Shown here one piece after another: positions 60,014 to 64,000 of a stretch of DNA of 64,000 nucleotides. Origin of the DNA: an uncultured Clostridia bacterium (GTDB lineage Bacteria > Bacillota > Clostridia > Christensenellales > Borkfalkiaceae); the NCBI GenBank assembly GCA_947628505.1, contig CANRAD010000006.1, positions 28,446-92,445 of the forward strand, given 5' to 3'. The notes beneath the pieces are model-generated. The model saw only the letters and a program-made list of their open reading frames with translations. It ran no database searches and was not told the origin of the DNA. A program made the translations under genes and the position numbers. Every line of letters starts with the position of its first letter. Position 1 is the stretch's first letter.

Positions 60014-63000
60014 AAAGATTCTTTACATTCGTAATAAGGCAGTCCGTGGCGATAGCGCTCGCGGTGTTGTTTGTGCTCGGCTTCGGCGTGTACGCGACTT
60101 TACAGATGCCCATAAATCTCTTGCCGGACATAAACGTGCCGATGGTCTGCGTTCAGGTCATATACCCGGGCGCGCCCGCGCAGGCGGTGGAGACGAACGT
60201 TACCGCAAAGCTCGAAGAGGGACTTTCGGCGATAGGCGGCATAACCAAGGTCGACAGCTATTCCTACGACAACCTCTCCGCCGTGGTTCTCTCATTCGAT
60301 TACGGCACGGATACGGGCGAGAAGCAGAACGACATAAAGAGCAAACTCTCCTCCATGGAGCTTCCCGAGGGCATAACCACCGATATCTACGATATAGATC
60401 TGAATTCCGAAGCCCTTGCGGTGCTTTCGGTTACCTCTGACAAGTCGGAGGACGAAAAGAGCAACCTCTCCGACGCCTACAAAGCGGCCGAGGACATGAA
60501 AGCCAAACTCTCGGCGATAGACGGCGTTGAAAGCGTAAGCATAATGGGCGGACCGGAGAAGAGCATAGCTGTGCGCCCTTACGGCGGGCTGGAAATCATA
60601 GCTCCGCTCCTTGTGCAGACCTTTTCCTACGGCGCGCTCGATATACCTCTCGGCGACGTAACGGCAGAAGGCGGCAACGTGCACGTACAGAACAATTCGG
60701 ACATAAAGTCGGTGGAGGACATAGAAAACTCCCCCGTAACTCTTCCCGCGGAGCTGTGCACGCTTTTTGCGGGCATACGCGAACAGATAAAGAACAACGC
60801 CACGCTTGCGTTTCTCAGTTTGAACGATATCGATAACCCCGCCGTAGCCGAAAATCTGATAAATAACAGTCTCGTTTTCCCGACGGTGAAGAGTACCGTA
60901 AACTCCACTCTCGGGAGCGATTTTTCAGACGAGACGTTAAAATTCATAATTTTAAACTCCTTTGAAAGCCAGACGGCAAAGACGGTGCGCGTTTCGGACA
61001 TAGCTTCCGTAGAGGAAGAGGACAACTATTCGTCCTATGTTTACTTCGGCTCTTCGGGCGTGCCCGAAATAATCAAGGGAGTTACGTTGGAGATATATAA
61101 GTCCAACGGCGCAAACTCCTCCGCGGTGGTAAAAGAAGTAATCGACGTCTACGGCGCATATCTTAAAACGGACGCGGCAAAGGCGCTCGGCGCGCAGATA
61201 ACGCTGTTGGACGACCAATCGGCGTTCATCTCCGACAGTATTGCCAACGTGCTCGTGAGCATGCTCATAGGCGGGCTGTTGGCAGTGCTCGTCATATTCG
61301 TGTTCCTCAAAAAAGTGCGCACGTCGCTCATAATCGCCGTAACGATGCCCCTTTCGGTGCTCGCCGCGATGATATGTCTGTTCGCAATGGGCATAACGCT
61401 CAACATGGTATCTCTCGGCGGTCTCGCCGTGGGCATAGGTATGCTCGTGGACAACAGCATTGTCGTTATCGAAAGCATACAAAAACACCGCGACATGGAT
61501 AAACCCGCGTTTCAGGCGGCGGTCGACGGCACTACCGAAGTGGGCGGCGCCTTGTTGGGCTCCACTTTGACGACGGTGTGCGTGTTCATACCCATAATAT
61601 TTTCCGGCGGGCTCACGGGCGAGATATTCACCGATCTTTCGTGGGCGGTCATCTTCTCGCTGGCGCTCTCGTTCATAGTCGCGGTAACGGTAATTCCCGC
61701 GCTCTACGCCATGACGTCGCGCTTTGACGGGCTGCTCAAAGGCGGGAGATTTAAAAAGAGCGCAACGGCAAAGGCGGCCGTTTCATCTTCCGCGGCGGAA
61801 GAGACCGTAAAAGAAGAGGCCGTGAAAGAGGACTATGAGAATATAACTTTCGAAACGTCGGGCGAGACGGACGGCAACGCGGCCGAGGCAGGCGGCGAGA
61901 ATATGCCCCCGGAGGGCGGAGAGAGCGGCGCCGGAAAAGAGAAAAAGGCAAAAAAGAGCTTCGGCGAGAGAATGAAACGGCTTGCGGAGCCGAGGATAAT
62001 GACGGCCGTAACCTCGTTCTACGGCAGAATATTGCCCGCGGTTTTAAAGCGCAAGATAATCCCCATTCTCTCCGCGGTAATAATATTCGGCGCGAGCATA
62101 GGTCTGCTGTTTCTGACGGGCACGGAATTTCTGCCGTCCATCGACAAGGGACAGATAGAAGTCAATATGACATACGATTCGGGCGTCGCGCTCGACGAGA
62201 TAGAGCAGGACGTCTGGAAATTCGCGGGAAAAATACGCGAAAAATACGCCGATAATCTCGAATATGTGTCGGTAAGCGTGGGCAGGAACGGCTTGCTCGC
62301 TCTGACGGACACGGGCATAATCACGGTACAGCTCAAAACCAACCGCGGAACGGAAAACACGGTCAACGAAATCCGCTCCATGGCGGAGAACGACGCCGAC
62401 GGCATAGAGGGCAGAAGCGGAATAAGCGTCAAGCAGATAGACGGCGTGGTTGCTTCCCTTATGTCTGGCACGGACGATTTGTCCGTTACGATAACGGGCG
62501 ACGACAACGATAAACTCGTGCGGATAGCCGACGACATAATTCTCGAACTCCAAAAGCCCGAGAACGGCTTCAAGGACGTAAAGTCCTCCGCCTCGCAAAA
62601 GGCCGTGCGCTATAACGTAACCTTTGACAGGTACGCTCTCGCGCAGAAGGGGATAGATTATCAAACGGCCGTTACAACGCTGTATATAGGAATGTCGGGC
62701 TACACGGCGTGCACCGCCTCCATAGACGACGAAAATTACAAAATTTCGATAAGTTTCGACAAGTCGTCGATAGTTACCATGGACGACTTTATGAACTATG
62801 TGATAGGCTACGAAACGGTTGCGGGAGTGGGCGGCGAAAAGAGCGCCAAGGCGGTAAAACTGCGCGAAGTGCTCGTATTGGATTCGCAGGGCGAGATACC
62901 CCACGAAGAGGTGGACGCGTGCATACGCCGCTCGGACGGCAAAAAGATGGTCTCCATATCCGCCACGCTTCCCGGGGTGGACACGGGCGCGGCGGGGAAG

Positions 63001-63624
63001 AAGTTGCTCGCCGTGGCGCAGAGCGTGCTTTCGCGTGCCGAGAACGCCGGCTATTCGTTCCGGCAAAGCGGCATTTCGACATATCTCAACGACGCGTTCG
63101 GCGGACTTGCGGTCGCGCTCGTGATATCGTTCTTCCTCCTTTACGCCGTCATGGCCGTGCAGTTCGGCTCGGCCTTGAAGCCGCTGATAATAATGGCAAG
63201 TATTCCGTTCTCGTTTACGGGAGGCTTTTTGGCCTTGGTGATAACGCGCACGAGTCTGAACGTCGTCTCGTTCATAGGATTGATAATGCTCATGGGCGTT
63301 GTCGTAAACAACGCGATAGTCATGCTCGAAAAGATAAAACAGCTCCACGATGCGGGGATGCCGCATTTCGAGGCCGTGCAGGAGGCGTGCAAAGTGCGTC
63401 TGCGCCCGATATTGATGACGACGCTCACAACCATTTTGGCGCTTATCCCCCTTGCGATAGGCATGGGGCAGGGCGCGGAGCTCATGCAGCCGCTCGGAAT
63501 AGTCGTGATAGGCGGATTGCTCGTCGGAACGCTCGTAACTCTCGTTCTCGTGCCCACGGTTTACTGCGCCGTGCACAGACTTTCGGCCAAATATCCCGAA
63601 GGCAGGAAAAAGAGGGAAAAATAA
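60010..63624 (+). CDS. RND-superfamily efflux transporter (HAE1/SwrC type)
   Basis: 1204 residues. Two repeats, each with one helix, a large extracellular loop and five helices. Start VIALAVLFVLGF-like, MPINLLPDINVPMVCVQVIY and PGAPAQAVE are typical of AcrB/SwrC proteins. The proton-relay region GGLAVGIGMLVDNSIVVIES (first TM4) and the matching GLIMLMGVVVNNAIVMLEKI are clear, the first with the Asp. Between the repeats (about residues 577-660) is an acidic, disordered cytoplasmic insertion. No membrane-fusion or outer-membrane partner is nearby, as expected in a Gram-positive. Substrate unknown. Confidence 0.92.
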   Translation: MKRFFTFVIRQSVAIALAVLFVLGFGVYATLQMPINLLPDINVPMVCVQVIYPGAPAQAVETNVTAKLEEGLSAIGGITKVDSYSYDNLSAVVLSFDYGTDTGEKQNDIKSKLSSMELPEGITTDIYDIDLNSEALAVLSVTSDKSEDEKSNLSDAYKAAEDMKAKLSAIDGVESVSIMGGPEKSIAVRPYGGLEIIAPLLVQTFSYGALDIPLGDVTAEGGNVHVQNNSDIKSVEDIENSPVTLPAELCTLFAGIREQIKNNATLAFLSLNDIDNPAVAENLINNSLVFPTVKSTVNSTLGSDFSDETLKFIILNSFESQTAKTVRVSDIASVEEEDNYSSYVYFGSSGVPEIIKGVTLEIYKSNGANSSAVVKEVIDVYGAYLKTDAAKALGAQITLLDDQSAFISDSIANVLVSMLIGGLLAVLVIFVFLKKVRTSLIIAVTMPLSVLAAMICLFAMGITLNMVSLGGLAVGIGMLVDNSIVVIESIQKHRDMDKPAFQAAVDGTTEVGGALLGSTLTTVCVFIPIIFSGGLTGEIFTDLSWAVIFSLALSFIVAVTVIPALYAMTSRFDGLLKGGRFKKSATAKAAVSSSAAEETVKEEAVKEDYENITFETSGETDGNAAEAGGENMPPEGGESGAGKEKKAKKSFGERMKRLAEPRIMTAVTSFYGRILPAVLKRKIIPILSAVIIFGASIGLLFLTGTEFLPSIDKGQIEVNMTYDSGVALDEIEQDVWKFAGKIREKYADNLEYVSVSVGRNGLLALTDTGIITVQLKTNRGTENTVNEIRSMAENDADGIEGRSGISVKQIDGVVASLMSGTDDLSVTITGDDNDKLVRIADDIILELQKPENGFKDVKSSASQKAVRYNVTFDRYALAQKGIDYQTAVTTLYIGMSGYTACTASIDDENYKISISFDKSSIVTMDDFMNYVIGYETVAGVGGEKSAKAVKLREVLVLDSQGEIPHEEVDACIRRSDGKKMVSISATLPGVDTGAAGKKLLAVAQSVLSRAENAGYSFRQSGISTYLNDAFGGLAVALVISFFLLYAVMAVQFGSALKPLIIMASIPFSFTGGFLALVITRTSLNVVSFIGLIMLMGVVVNNAIVMLEKIKQLHDAGMPHFEAVQEACKVRLRPILMTTLTTILALIPLAIGMGQGAELMQPLGIVVIGGLLVGTLVTLVLVPTVYCAVHRLSAKYPEGRKKREK

Positions 63625-63636
63625 AACCCATTGTCG

Positions 63637-63675
63637 TAAAAAGGCAATTCTACCGAACGTAGAATTGCCTTTTTT
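63637..63675 (+). terminator. Terminator of the RND gene
   Basis: AAAAAGGCAATTCTAC / GTAGAATTGCCTTTTT stem with CGAAC loop. Confidence 0.93.
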
Positions 63676-63726
63676 GCGTTGTAGAAAGAGATAAAAATCC
63701 GTAGAAGCCGAAAGGACGGAAAGCGG

Positions 63727-63756
63727 TTGACAGCTCCCGACGGCAACTCCTAAAAT
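63727..63756 (+). promoter_or_regulatory. Promoter of the DegV-like gene
   Basis: TTGACA (63727-63732), 18 bases, TAAAAT (63751-63756), then AAAAGGAG and ATG 63776. Confidence 0.78.
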
Positions 63757-63775
63757 GGTAAAAAGGAGATATATT

Positions 63776-64000
63776 ATGGCATATTTCATAACATGCTGTT
63801 CCACATGCGATTTAACCGAAGAGCATCTTTCGGCTCTCGGCGTGAGATACGGACTTTATCACTATATCGTCGACGGTAAGGAGTATCCGGACGATCTGTT
63901 CAAAAGCATTACGCCCGGGGAGTTTTACGGAGCGATAGAGCGCGGCGCCATGCCCACGACGTCGCAGATAACCGTCGCCGAGCTCGAAAACCTCGTCGAG
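63776..64000 (+). CDS. DegV-family fatty-acid-binding protein (3' truncated by the window end)
   Basis: The first 75 residues are present. The start AYFITCCSTCDLTEEHLSAL, the YIVDGKEYPDD strand and the PTTSQITVAELENL segment match the N-terminal DegV domain (Thr-Ser-Gln motif that contacts the lipid carboxylate). DegV/FakB proteins bind fatty acids for phosphorylation by FakA. The rest lies outside the window. Confidence 0.85.
   Translation, partial: MAYFITCCSTCDLTEEHLSALGVRYGLYHYIVDGKEYPDDLFKSITPGEFYGAIERGAMPTTSQITVAELENLVE

Noticed and set aside
62044..63804. 586-residue antisense frame over the RND gene
   Set aside because: Shadow, rich in His/Arg/Tyr with no structure.

Overview
The window looks like a chromosomal segment of an anaerobic, low-to-mid GC member of the Clostridia, probably an uncultured gut lineage. 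This is inferred from an electron-bifurcating type [FeFe] hydrogenase, a class III (oxygen-sensitive) ribonucleotide reductase with its activase, rubrerythrin, Rex, NiaR, an AddAB recombination nuclease, DUF1292, an L27 with a Firmicutes-type cleavable leader, and Gram-positive style lipoproteins. No rRNA, tRNA or CRISPR array was recognised. Most of the window is GC-rich with dense codon bias, which produces many long antisense shadow frames.

Layout. 1-2310: end of a HydB/NuoF-like subunit and the catalytic hydrogenase HydA. 2479-3647: a lipoprotein divergent from an XRE regulator, with three identical-arm operators between them. 3751-9923: housekeeping and small genes, including rplU-rpmA, ruvX-DUF1292, a Myb-like protein and a DtxR-like regulator. 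10041-13375: sugar-acid kinase, 2-hydroxyacid dehydrogenase and a lipoprotein. 13502-19952: addB-addA. 20018-23161: membrane protein, rubrerythrin, PRC-barrel protein and a second XRE/lipoprotein divergent pair. 23342-26008: the nadB-nadC-niaR operon behind a large inverted repeat. 26087-33389: AEC permease, CDF transporter, MutT, TrpS, a DUF5685/J-like pair, a membrane protein and RlmD.

33354-38971 is a strikingly A+T-rich island placed exactly in the 3' end of the rlmD (rumA-family) methyltransferase gene. An 11-bp direct repeat flanks it, and the displaced original 3' end of rlmD is still readable at 38961-39002. The island carries a putative PD-(D/E)XK nuclease with a C-terminal beta-sandwich, a bacterial NLR (NB-ARC-like STAND ATPase with TPR-like repeats and an MHD-like motif), and the frameshifted C-terminal remnant of a large serine recombinase. 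I regard the nuclease plus NLR pair as a candidate two-gene anti-phage system and as the main discovery in the window. It is followed by a GIY-YIG protein, a lone tyrosine recombinase and inverted repeats.

40881-48310: YwaF-like membrane protein, then an ABC exporter coupled to a 1367-residue Ig-like surface protein whose last third changes base composition. 48461-52424: flavin reductase-like protein, GH4 glycosidase, small ORFs and glycerol kinase. 52482-53965: ATP-grasp ligase and membrane protein on the minus strand. 54002-57466: two promoter regions carrying paired NrdR-like boxes, then nrdD and nrdG. 57572-63624: dUTPase, ROK kinase, Rex and an RND-family exporter. 63776 to the end: a truncated DegV-family gene.

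Two regulatory themes recur. Eight genes have a strong -35/-10 promoter whose -10 box ends only 6-9 bases before the ATG, which predicts leaderless or nearly leaderless mRNAs. Two separate lipoprotein genes are each paired with a divergent small HTH regulator and its own palindromic operators.
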